The position numbers were made by a program, and so were the translations under genes. Positions 23,945 to 35,900 of a stretch of 64,000 nucleotides of DNA are shown in pieces. This stretch comes from Acanthopleura granulata (lineage: Eukaryota; Mollusca; Polyplacophora; Chitonida; Chitonidae). The first letter of the stretch is position 1. Each line of letters starts with the position of its first letter. The notes under the pieces are model-generated. The model was given only the letters and a program-made list of their open reading frames with translations, searched no databases and had not been told where the DNA came from. The stretch covers positions 6,444,598-6,508,597 of the forward strand of contig JABBOT010000016.1 in assembly GCA_016165875.1 (NCBI GenBank). Direction: 5' to 3'.

Positions 23945-26900
23945 GTGAGTTGGTCAACATTTGTCCTTCCTGTTTTTTTGCTCTCTCCATTTGTCATGCT
24001 TTGTTTTCCAAGTCATAACTCTGTCACATAATGTCAGATTTTGGTAATATTTTATATTCAAGGTTCATTTAAAGGCAGTTTAAGTTTGCAAACCATTTTA
24101 TTCCATGGTGTCCTTTGATTCTCATAGGCTGATGGTTTCTTTGCAGTATAAAATACTTCAGACATCGTCCAATTTTGATAAAATTTTGCATGCACATTAA
24201 TTTCGTGAAATCTCAGATCAAGTGTGAAAATTTCCTTGCTTAACTTTTGTATTCTTGTTGGTTACTTTGATTGGTCGTGTGGTTTTCGTGCTATAAAGTC
24301 TTCAGACATCATCTGATTTTCATTAAATTGTTTTTTGACACCCTTTTTGTGGAACATCAGTCAAGTTTGAAGACCAATCGGATCCCTGCAAACAATTTTC
24401 AGATTTAGTGTGGGATATAGATTCGCAGGAACCCTCGGACTCTGCCTGGTTTCATCCCACCATAATGCTGGCATCTCTTGTATTTAAGTGAAATTTTTTT
24501 GGAGTAGGGCATAAAATTGACTTTTGAAAGAAATGAATAAATAAATTCACATGGGTATATTGTTTCAGCATTCACATATATATGCTGTCCTCCACCTTCA
24601 GCTTTATGCGCAGGACAAGAATGTAACTAATGAGTTGATATTAACTAAATTCGTGTTGAAGCTTATCCCGCACTACACTTGGCATGTGGAAGAACCCTTT
24701 TGATTTTCAGCGATTGTGACCTTTTAAAGGTTAAGACCGGGGATGTACTGGGCAATTTGTAGTAAAATAGTATGGTTTGAAGATTTAAAAGTGACCATCA
24801 AACTCTTTTTTTTTGGAGTTTTTTTTAGTTCAGATGCAACAAATTTTAAGGTAGGTCATAACACACACTCAGTGGTGAAAAATAAATACTTTCATGTAAA
24901 AGGGGATGTAACTGTGAAAATAATTTTGATCAATCAGAATGTAGGATTATGTAAATCATTACCATTCTGTCTTTTGAATTTATGTAACAGTACTCATTTA
25001 TGGGTGTGAATTCAACTGGATTATGGACTGTTGGCTGCTGTCCTTCGTTTTGTTAGTGCACAGACAACAATGAAGAGCTGGCAAGAGACCAGAGCATGCA
25101 GATTTTGGCTGCACAATCAGAACGTTGAATACGGACAAAAACGGAGCGCGGTTTGACATTTCGCCACTGGAGAGCAAAGGGCCTGATTCACGTCAATCAG
25201 CCAGCATCGGGTTGAGAAAATGTCCGCGCCTTCTGACAGCTGTATCAGCTTACGGCGATGTATCATATGTTTCTTTGAGAACATCTAAACAGTTGTCACA
25301 TGGTGATGTTTATATCTTCAAACCTTAGTCTTTTCACTACGATTTACGTCATACATGTACTTCCTTGGTTTTCTCCTTTAAGGTCATTGGGGTCATTTGA
25401 GCAAAATTTTGTTAAAGGCTTTTAAACCTTTTATCTCTAGAAATGTTTATCTGAAGTTCATCAAACCTACACCACACTTACACTTTGGCAAGAGAAAGAA
25501 CCCTATTGATTTTTAGTTACCTTGACCTTTTTCTTCAAGGTCACTGGGGTCACTTAAGTTAAATTCTTGTAAACGCTCTGTCTCAAGAACGGTTTGGCCC
25601 AAGTCCACCAAACTTACACCACGTTGGCATGAGGAAGAATCATCTTGAATTTCAATGACCTTGACATTTTTCTTCAGTGCCATATTGGGGTTATTTAAGT
25701 TAAATTTCATAAAAGGCTCTTTCTAATGAACAGTTCACTAAGATCACCAGACTTGTACCACAGCTACTTGTTATATTTAAGAGCATTGATGTTTTGATTT
25801 CACTCACTTGATAACGATGTATCTACGTCGAAACGTCGTGATAATAAACCAAGAATTTGTATATCCATAAGAAAGACATGTTCTACTGTACTACATGTAC
25901 AGTGACACGCAAAAGTATTGGATGCATTGCAGTTTTAGCTATTTATTGCATAACACACACATGCTTTGAAAATCGACAAACGCAGCTTGACCCAATAATA
26001 TACAGTGTTACTTTTGACCAATCAGAAAGGGCCACGTTACCTTACTAAGCTATACAAGAGCCAAGTACCTCCTTTAACCAACATTCTGCACTAGCCTTAG
26101 AAGGGAGATGGGTAAACTTTAAGAGTTATCAGAGGATGTGCGCAATATGATTGTCGAACGTCACAAAAGAGGCGATGGCTATTGTAAAATATCTTGGGAT
26201 GTGACTGTGCCCTTCGCTACAAACATGCAGAGATGTGGTAGGCCTTGGAAAATTAACAGAAAGGGTGCAAGGTGGATTGAATCACCCATAGGGAAATTCA
26301 GAATGATCTTGGGAAGCTGGGAGCTGGGAAGGAAGTAAGCAAAGGTACCATTAAGGTCTCAATCGCATCGGCCTGCAGTCAAGATCACCAAAAAAAGTTC
26401 CTTTTCTGAAGGCTAAACAGGTAAAAGGCGACTTAAAATTTCCTGAAAGGTATGAAAATGAACCAAAACAATTTTGGGACAAAATAATATGGTCTGATGA
26501 GACCAAAATTGAAATTTTTTGAAAGAACATGGCAACCAAGGTTTGTAGGAAAAAAGGAACGGCCAACAACCCTCAAAATACCATACCCATGGTGAAATAC
26601 GGAGGCGGTAGTATTATGGTATGGGGGTGTTATTCATCAGATGGAACAGGGGAGCTAGAAATAATCAAAGGGAGGATGAATGCTTCTCAATATCGTGAAA
26701 TTCTGGGTCGAAATCTTCTAAAATATTTCATGTCATTGGCCCATTATACAAACTCTTCTCTTTCAACAGGACAATTATTCTAAGCACACTGTGAGAACAA
26801 CTAAAAAATAGTTAGAAGATAATGAGATAAATGTCATGCCATGACCTAGTCAATCTCCTGACTTCAATCTGATTGAGAATTCGTGGAGGAAATTAAAGGT

Positions 26901-29900
26901 GCAGATTCATGTAAGGAGTCCACAAAATAGCAAGCAGTTGGAGGATTTTTACGCAAAGAAGAATGCGCTAAAATTCCAGCAGATTTTTGCACAAGTCTCA
27001 CAATCAACTGTGAAAAGAGGCTAGAAGCAGTTAAACAGAATAGATGCTATACAACAAAATACTAAGTAAAAGTATTTAATACTTTTGAGTTGGTTATTTT
27101 TGTATTTTTGCTAATAAAATGTTTGTAACTAAGATTTTTTGCAATTCATACGCTTGTAAATGTAAAGGCATGTATTATTGGAACATACTCGTGTTTTCAA
27201 CCCAAAACAAAAAGTGTTCTGCAATAAATAGCTAAAACTGCATTGTATCCAATACTTTTGCGTCTCACTCTGTGTTCAAAGTTAGGACTTTGGGTTTAAA
27301 TTGCGTTTTATGGAAGCAAAACGTTCTTTGTCAAACGGTTTTTTGATTACCAGCTCATTATAAAGGTGTGAGATTTCTATTACCTGAAGATTAATCTACT
27401 GTTCTACAGTAAACATGTCATTACGAACCGAGCCCAAACATCTTGGCATCCACCAACAGAGCTAGTCTGGTATTGCTTAATCAAGGGACCAGTGCTGAAT
27501 CTCTGAACTCAGTTCTTGTTTAATCTGTCCAAAAGTGGAATGTAGTTTTGCCCACTTCATCTGTGTTTTCATAGAAAAAGTGAAGGCGTAGTGCCCGTTT
27601 TTGCTGATATCAGAAGAAGATAACAAAACTGCCCGTGTTTTAAATTCAAAATGATGGACTCGAGCTAACCAGATCACATCAATGCGTTACAGTTGTTGAA
27701 CAGAAAACAATGATCTCCATTTTAATGTGTGCTTAGAGCCTGGCTGCATGAAAACCATTGTAATGTGCAATTTCAAAGAAGGAAGGAGGAAAGAATGAAT
27801 GAATGAATGTTTGACTGACACGACTGACACGACTGAATTCATCTCAACTCCAAAATGTCAACATGTAAATCTGTACCCCAGTGGTTTCACACCTGGCTTG
27901 ATAGCCATTCACTAATCTGATTAAAGCTGGAGGCATTTACTGAGACTGAACAAATGTTAATCCCTTCATGAGGTAGGCTGTGACAGGGAGGAAAGAACAG
28001 ACTTTTTATGCTCTGCGCTGCCAAGCCACACTCGCGGATGCAAAATACAACAACATTGTGAGGTGTGTAATTGAAATAGGATTTATACATGTGAAAGGAA
28101 GTGTAACATCTGCCATTGTTCAAAGAAAACAACTTTTGTTTTTGCCAAGATAGCGAAAATAGCCAAGATCTTTAACTTTAAATATGGAATGACCCATTTT
28201 ATCACGTGGGTAGTGAGTAGTTACACCAGTAATGGTGTGTTATTTACGCATGTTTGTTGGTGAAAATCCTTGTTCGGTTGATGATTTAGCTGGTGTCCTT
28301 TCAAATTTAAGCCTGCCAAGAGGAAGGTATGTCAAATATTTTTGGGGGGACATGATTTAGGTTGCATTATGTCCAATTTCGCGCTGTATTGAGGCAGGGG
28401 CCTCCATGGCTCAGTCGGTTAGCGCGTTATCGCAGCACAATGTCCCGAAGTCTCCCACCAATGCGGTCGCTGTGAGTTCAAGACCAGCTCATACTGGCTT
28501 CCTCTGCGGCCGTATGTGGGGAGGTCTGCCAGCAACCTGCGGATGATCTTGGGTTTCCCCCGGGCTCTGCTCGGTTTCCTCCCACCATAATGCTGTCCAC
28601 TGTCGTATAAGTGAAATATTCTTGAGTACCGTGTAAAACACCAATCAAATAAATAAATAAATATATCAAGGCGCCTTGTAGCAAGGCTACACAAAATTAT
28701 TTATTTTTTTTATTTTGTCTCATGAAAAAGATAGAGAATAAATTTTTTTTTAAAAATTAACTTCGGGATAAAAAATTATAAACAAAAAGATTGCCCTGAA
28801 TATGGGAGGGTTGGTCGATGTACCCCCCCAGCAGACAAATTTTTAGCACTGGCCTTAGCTTTGATTGAATACATAAAATAAGGTTATAATGCCAGGTTAT
28901 AAGGGCTTTGTATGTTCTGTTTTTCTGCTTCAAGACTCCAGGCCAGAATTCGGTGCGAGTTGTGACGGTGAGCCCCATGAACAGCCCTGTTAGGAGGCCT
29001 GCAGTCGACCTGGAAGAGACATTGAGGAACGCAAAGAACCAGCAATATGACCAGGCACTTCTGGACTACGTCAACAAGACGCTGGTAACTGACAGTTGTA
29101 TAAAAGTACCCTAAATGACCTACAATTTCATCAAAACAAAAAAACAAAAAAAAGTCAAGAAGCCAGATAATGTCATAAAGTTTTATATTTGGTGCTAACA
29201 CTCACCTTTTTCCAGTAACATATCATCGTACCTTCCAAACAAACCTCAAAACACCTTTCTATAATCACTGGCGTTGTTAGAATGAGGAACAAAGAGTGAT
29301 TTAGACATGGACGATATTTTATGGTAACTACGGTATATATACTGTATTTCACCCAATGTTTGTCATGTATAATATAACACGTAAAGGCCTTATAAGGATA
29401 CCTTCCTTTGCCAACACTCAAGTTTTTCTGAAAAGAAATTAATGAGACTTCACAAAATAGCTCTTAAGGGGCCCATAAGGTGGATAAACCAATGGGAATC
29501 AAGCAACAGATGTTGCTTGACAACAAAAACTGAAAGTGATATACAGTGTATATACATGTATCAGTTTTTGTGAAGTTCTGGAAGATAACTTTAATGACTT
29601 TGTGTGGCCTTGTGATTAAAGGTTAGGGGACATATGTGGTACTGATTCAAAAATGGCCATAGACAGTGAATTTGAAATTCATCGGCTCAGGGTTTGTGGG
29701 GCCTGTGGAAGTTTGGTCTCTTATGGTGTTCCTTACATGATGTTAATGTGTGGCCGTACTTAAGTACAGTTTTACTGACAAGGTTACCATGCTAGTTTTA
29801 TCAGGCAATTGTATGTGTGTTTCAGTCAAAAAGTGGACGAGTGAAGATGATTAAAGATGGGAGTCAGCTACGAGAAGAAATCAGAAACGCCGGTGACAGA

Positions 29901-32900
29901 CTGGTTGTTCTGGATTTCTTCTCCATGGGGTAAGTCCTTTTTCCGGATTTGTCACCTTTGTTTGTAATTTATAACAGGGAAGGGTGTAACAGTTGTAAGA
30001 TTTGTGTGTGTGTGTATGTGTGTATTTGATTGTTGCCATGGTGATGTGTCATTGATTGACATGTTTCAGGAGCTCTGCCAGTCAGAGGGCTTTTGTATAG
30101 AAAGGGGAGGGTGTTTGTGTGTTTTTGCCATGGTGATTTGTCATTGATTGACATGTTTCAGGAGCTCTGCCAGTCAGAGGGCTTCTGTATAGAAAGAGGA
30201 GGGTGTGTGTGTGTTGTTGCCATGGTCATATGTCATTGATTGACGTATGTTTCTGTCTGCCAGTAAAAGGCTAGACAAAGGAGGGTGTGTTTTATTGTTG
30301 CCATGGTGATTTGTCTTTAATTTACACATGTTGCAGGCGCGTCGCCTCCCAGAGAACCTGTGTGTAGAAAGGGGTATGTGTGTGTGTGTTTTGTTGTTGC
30401 CATGGTGATTTGTTGTCATTGATAGACATGAGTTTCAGGAGCATGTGTATAGAAAGGGAAGGTGTGTTTTGTTGTTACTATTTTGATTTGTCATTGATTG
30501 ACACATTTCAGGAGCTCTGCCTGCCAGAGGACTAGTGCATAGAAAGGGGAGGGTGTGGATTTGATTGTTGCCATGGTGATTTGTCATTGATTGACACATT
30601 TCAGGAGCTCCGCCTGCCTGAGGAGTTGTGTATAGAAAGGGGAGGTGTGTGTGTGGTTTGTTGTTTCCATGGTGATTTGGCATTGATTGACACATGTTTC
30701 AGGAGCTCTGCCTGCCAGAGGACCGCCCCCCAGGTGCAGCAGCTGAGCCTGGAGTATAAGGATGTCCTCTTCCTCAAGGTTGATGTTGAACACACTCAGG
30801 TATGTTAATTAGCCAGGATGATTTCAAAGTGGAGTATTTATTAGGTCACCTGGTGGTGTAAGGGTTGAAACTGTTTTACCAAATATGGAGTTTTTGGAGT
30901 TTGTGGGAACGTCTGCCAGCAATCTGCGGTTGTGGGTATTTTCTCCGGGTTCCGTCCGGTTTCCTTTCACCATAATGCTGGCCGGCATCATGTAATGCGG
31001 CGCCAATAAAAGACAGAAAACAAAGATGATCAAAGAAATGATATCTCAGTGTAAAGTACATGTGACCAACATCACAGTCGTTTGACATGGCGGTATTCAT
31101 GTGACCATCATCACAGGCGTTTAACATGGTGGTATTCATGTGACCATCATCACATGCGTTTGACATGGTGGAATTCATGTGACCATCATCACAGTCGTTT
31201 GACATGGCGGTATTCATGTGACCATCATCACAGGCGTTTAACATGGCAGTATTCATGTGACCATCATCACAGCCGTTTAACATGGCGGTATTCATGTTTG
31301 CACGTAGAAGAAACTTGGAGCAAAAATGTCATTTTAGGGGCAATCTTTCACACCCAATCCCATCTTAGAAAGTATTGTAATGCAGAAGATTGTTTTTCAT
31401 GTAGCTCTAATTTATAGGTTTACTTGTTCTTTACACCACCCATTTTGAAGGTGGCAGATTTGTCCTGCTGTGCCGTAAATCAGAGACATCCAGTCACGTG
31501 CAACTACATGTAATTCTTATACTCTACAGTAGTTCACTTGAGAACTGTGTGTGCATCCTTGCCCAGCCACATCATTGTTGTTGTCAGGACGCGGCCCTGA
31601 TGTTCAAAGTTCAGACGACCCCGACCTTTGTCCTCCTGCAGGGCGGGGTCAGAGTGAACCAGCTGGAGACCCCAGATGTCATAGAGCTGGAGGAGAGGAT
31701 CAAGGCCTTTCACTCTCACCCTCACTTGCCGCCCAAGACCAGGCTGGCCAAGTCGCTCCCAGAGAAACCAAAAGTAAGTGTGCATGCATCCATTTGCGAA
31801 GGTCTTTTTCAACCGTGATTTGGGGGCTCAAAATCCAGTCAATGAAATGATGTACCTGGATGTACATGCATCCAGGTGTAAAGGGCGTTTAGAACTGTGA
31901 TGTGGGGTTCAAATTTCAGTTCATGAAATCAACCCCCGGAGAAACCAAAAGTAAGTGCGCATGCATCCATTTTGAAAGGTCTTCCTGAACTGTAAATTGG
32001 GGCTCAAATTCCAGTCCGTGAAGTCAACCCCTGGAGAAAGCAAAAGTAAATGTGCGTTTATTCAGTTGTAAAGGTCGTTTTGAACTGTGGTTAGTGGTTC
32101 AAATTTCAGTGTGTGAAATCAACCCCCAGAGAAAGCAAATTAAAATAAGTCTGCACGCATCCAATTGTAAAGAGCTTTTTGAACTGTAATGTGGGGGTTC
32201 AAATTCCAGTCCCATGAAATCATCCCCCAGAGAAAGCAAAAGTAAATGTACATGAATCCAGTTGTAAAGGGCTTTTTGAACTGTGAATTGGAGTTCAAAT
32301 TCCAGCCCATGAAATCAACCCCCAGAGAAAGCAAAAGTAAATGTACATGAATCCAGCTGTAAAGGGCTTTTTGAACTGTGAATTGGGGTTCAAATTATAG
32401 CTCAGGAAATCAACTATCTGAAACCGAAAGTAAGTGTGTATACATATATTTATAAAGATCATTTCGAACTGTGGCTTGAAGTTTCAAATCCAGCCACTTG
32501 AAATAACTCTCTGACATAGACCAAGATCTTGTGAAGTCACACCTCAAGACACCCATAGTAAACGTGCATGAAGCCACTGTTACATCTAGGATATGAAACC
32601 AAAAGCAAGTCTTCATACATATATCTGTAAGGGCCATTTTGAAGTGTGATGTGAGATTCAAATCCAGTCAGTGAAATCAACCCCCTTAGAAACAAGAAGT
32701 AAGTCTTCATACATATGTTTTTAAAGGCCATTTTGAACTGTGGTTTGGTGTCACTTGAAATTTTTCTTCGACAGAGTGTATATGTACGCTCAACATCATA
32801 CTCTGAAGTCACACCTGTAGAAGTCATTTGTAAAGCTTTTTGTTTTTGTTTTTTTGGAAGTGTCATGTTGGGATCAAATCTAGTCCATCACATAAATACA

Positions 32901-35900
32901 AGTATAAATCAGCACATAAGATCCGTCTAAATCCTGTTTTGGTTTTGTTGCTTGATCAGGATGTATCGTGTAACTACCTAGACAAGAGTGGTCACCTGAC
33001 AAACGAAAACTGGGAGCTTGATCCCATCACGGGGCAAATGAAGAAGAAGTCATCCATCGCAAAAGGTGCACCTTTTTACCTTGACCTAAGACTGCAATGG
33101 CCTTTTTTGTTAATTATGTACGTGTAGTTCGTTGTATTCAGCAGGGGTTCAAACTCTGTTGACTCAGGTGTGTTCATGCCTAGCTCAAGCTGGCTTCCTT
33201 TCCGGTCGCACAAGGGAAGGTCTGTCAGCAGCATGGCAGATCTTTGTGGGTTTCCCAAGGGTTCTTCCCGGGTTTTCTGCCAGCATAATACGGCCACCTT
33301 GGCATGTGAAATATTCTAAGGTAAGGCGAAAAACACCAATCTATCAAATGAACAAACAAACCAACACCTCAGTGATGCTAGGGTGGCCATGTGTACAGTC
33401 TAGTATTCTTTGAAGACCACTCACCTTCACCAATATGGTGTGCATATCTGTATGCCACATGTGGGAAGGTTCATCAGTAACTTGCCAAAGGCTGGTGGTT
33501 TATGCAGGTACATTCCTCTTCCCACAAATATTTCCAAGTTTAGTGTTCAGGAGCAATTAAATGAATAGACATATAAATGTCTGACATGATTGATATGGCT
33601 TGCAGTGGATTGATATGACTTGCAGTGGATTGATATGGCTTGCAGTGGATTGATATGGCTTGCAGTGGATTGATATGACTTGCAGTGGGTTGATATGGCT
33701 TGCAGTGGGTTGATATGGCTTGCAGTGGATTGATATGACTTGCAGTGGATTGATATGACTTGCAGTGGATTGATATGGCTTGCAGTGGATTGATATGACT
33801 TGCAGTGTATTGATATGGCTTGCAGTTCTATCAAAATGGCTGGTAGTCCACCGATGTGACTTGCTGTCCATCGATATGGCTTGCAATTCATCGATATGAC
33901 TTGCAGTCCATCGATATGGCTTGCAGTCAATCGATGTGGCTTGTAGTTCATCGATGTGGCTTTGCAGTTCATTGAAGTGGCTTGCAATCCATCAAATGAG
34001 CTTGCTGTTCATCGATGTGGCTTGCTGTTCGTCGATGTGGCTTGTAATCTGTTGATATGGCATACACATTAATGTTGCTCTGCTGGTGAAAAACTGTGGG
34101 AAAGTTAGCCATGTACTTGCTGAAGGCCAGTGGTTTATTCCAGGCACCGAGCTTTTTCTCACTCGTTGGTGAATAAAATGAATTAACCTTGAGAAGTGCA
34201 GTAAACCTCAAACAGTGAATCAATCCAGTGGTATTGGTTTATGCATAAGAGGATAGTGTGAGGTATTCCGTTCTCATTGGAGGATTCTTTGATGATTTTC
34301 AGAGTCTAACCCATCAAGTTCTACAGACTTTGTGAAGCAAGTCTTGAAGGATTGGCTGGTGACAAAGCAACTAGATGAGGACTCAGAGAGTGAGGCCAAC
34401 ATCAGACCACAGAAGTAAGACCTCCTTGTAATGATTTTGCTGGCATTTATTTGTTTGTCTGTTAGCGAAGTAAAGGCAAGCCCATACATGGTCTATCTTG
34501 GAAAAATGCACGTGCCTCTTGCTAAGCACATTAACTAAGTGTGCGTATGTTTTTGTTGACTTTTTGATGTCCTGAGGTCTTGAAGAAAATTTCTGTCTGT
34601 TGTTATTTAGCTTAAACAGATAAAGTCCTCAGTGTGTGCAAACTTTCCCCTTAGCACAAGGGTAAATGGTGACCAATCATAGAGCAGTGTTTTCATCATG
34701 TGACCTGTCAATATGGGTGTGAGGTCGTTGAAATGACCTTGAGTCCGGCAACATGACCCAATGAAACAGGACTTGAGTAAAGTGTTTTGGTCAGTTAATA
34801 CTGTTTGCAGCTCTTGCTAAGCATTGTCCTTGCTCAAACGATTTCATGCGATGGAGCTGGATAATTTTGAATATATTTTTACATTTAGGGTGACTTTGCC
34901 ATTTTTAACGGAAGGAGATGTCCAGGTCAACTTGCCACCAGAGGAAGACGACAAGGAAGAGGACGACGTTATTGATGTGGAAAAGTTGGATGAAAACAGT
35001 GATGTTAAGTCGAGTAATGTCTTCGACTCAATTAAAGTTTCAGATAGCAGGAGCCTAAAACAAGAGCACATGGCAAGCGAAGTAAAGCAAAAACTTTCTT
35101 TGTCCAAAAAGAAAAGTTCACAACACTTAAGGTCAAAATCACCCCCTGTAGCAACAACAACGAAGACACCTGTAGCTGTCTCCCCTTACCCAGCCCTGCC
35201 TTTTGTCAGCCAAGAGGAGCCAAGAGACATCGAAATTGCAGTTCCCTTGACGACAGTCACTCCAACATCCTCCCCGTTCAAGGGCAAGACGGCACCGTCA
35301 GTCAAGAACCTGTTTGACTCTTCAGGGAGTTTCTGGAAGTCCATCAGTGAAGATGTGATTGAGACTATCGATGATGACGTAAACATGACTGATGATTACA
35401 TACAGCATGATAATAAAGATGGTGGTGGCGATGATCCTGATGATCCAGATCATGGTAGTGATGATCCCGAGGATCCGGATCATGGTGGCGATGATCCTGA
35501 TGATCCGGATCATGGTGGCGATGATCCTGGTTTTGACAGTCATGATGATCCTGGGAGTGGTCGGGGAGGTAGATTTACAGGGAGGTCTGAGGGCAATGGA
35601 ACTGTCTCCAGTTCAAATTTCGGTGAGAGAACTTCTGATACCCGATCTGAAAGTCGGAAGTCGTCGTCATGGTTAAGTCGGCCAAATATTTTAACCCCCC
35701 TGACTTTGGCACTGTCAAAGAGCAGTAAGACTTTGGTGACGGAACGGGTCTTCGTAAGCGGGGAGGATACGTTCTCGAAAGAGAAGCCAGGGGATTCCAC
35801 CCAGTGCACCTATTTCTCGATATCAAGCAGGTTGCGACAAAGCTGTCCATCAGAGTCCTTAGAGCTAAACTCTGCCGATGAGTCAGGAGTTCTCTCCCCT

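Noticed and set aside
28397..28480. tRNA gene at the start of SINE family A copies
   Set aside because: The head does not fold into a full clover leaf and always continues into the same body and A-rich tail.
30876..31417. Open frames of 139 codons (minus) and 111 codons (plus)
   Set aside because: They come from the 39-bp minisatellite in intron 4.
28935..31773. A separate small thioredoxin gene upstream of an independent zinc-finger gene
   Set aside because: No stop codon, terminal exon or poly(A) signal follows exon 5, and exons 6-8 connect to both sides with matching non-zero phases. Not fully excluded without transcripts.
33547..33987. Minus-strand open frame of 146 codons and its overlapping 109-codon frame
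   Set aside because: They arise from the 20-bp minisatellite in intron 6; the protein is a simple repeat and lies antisense to the gene.
33589..34065. CRISPR-like regular repeats (also at 40,655 and 52,031)
   Set aside because: Units are head-to-tail without unique spacers and lie in introns of an animal gene.
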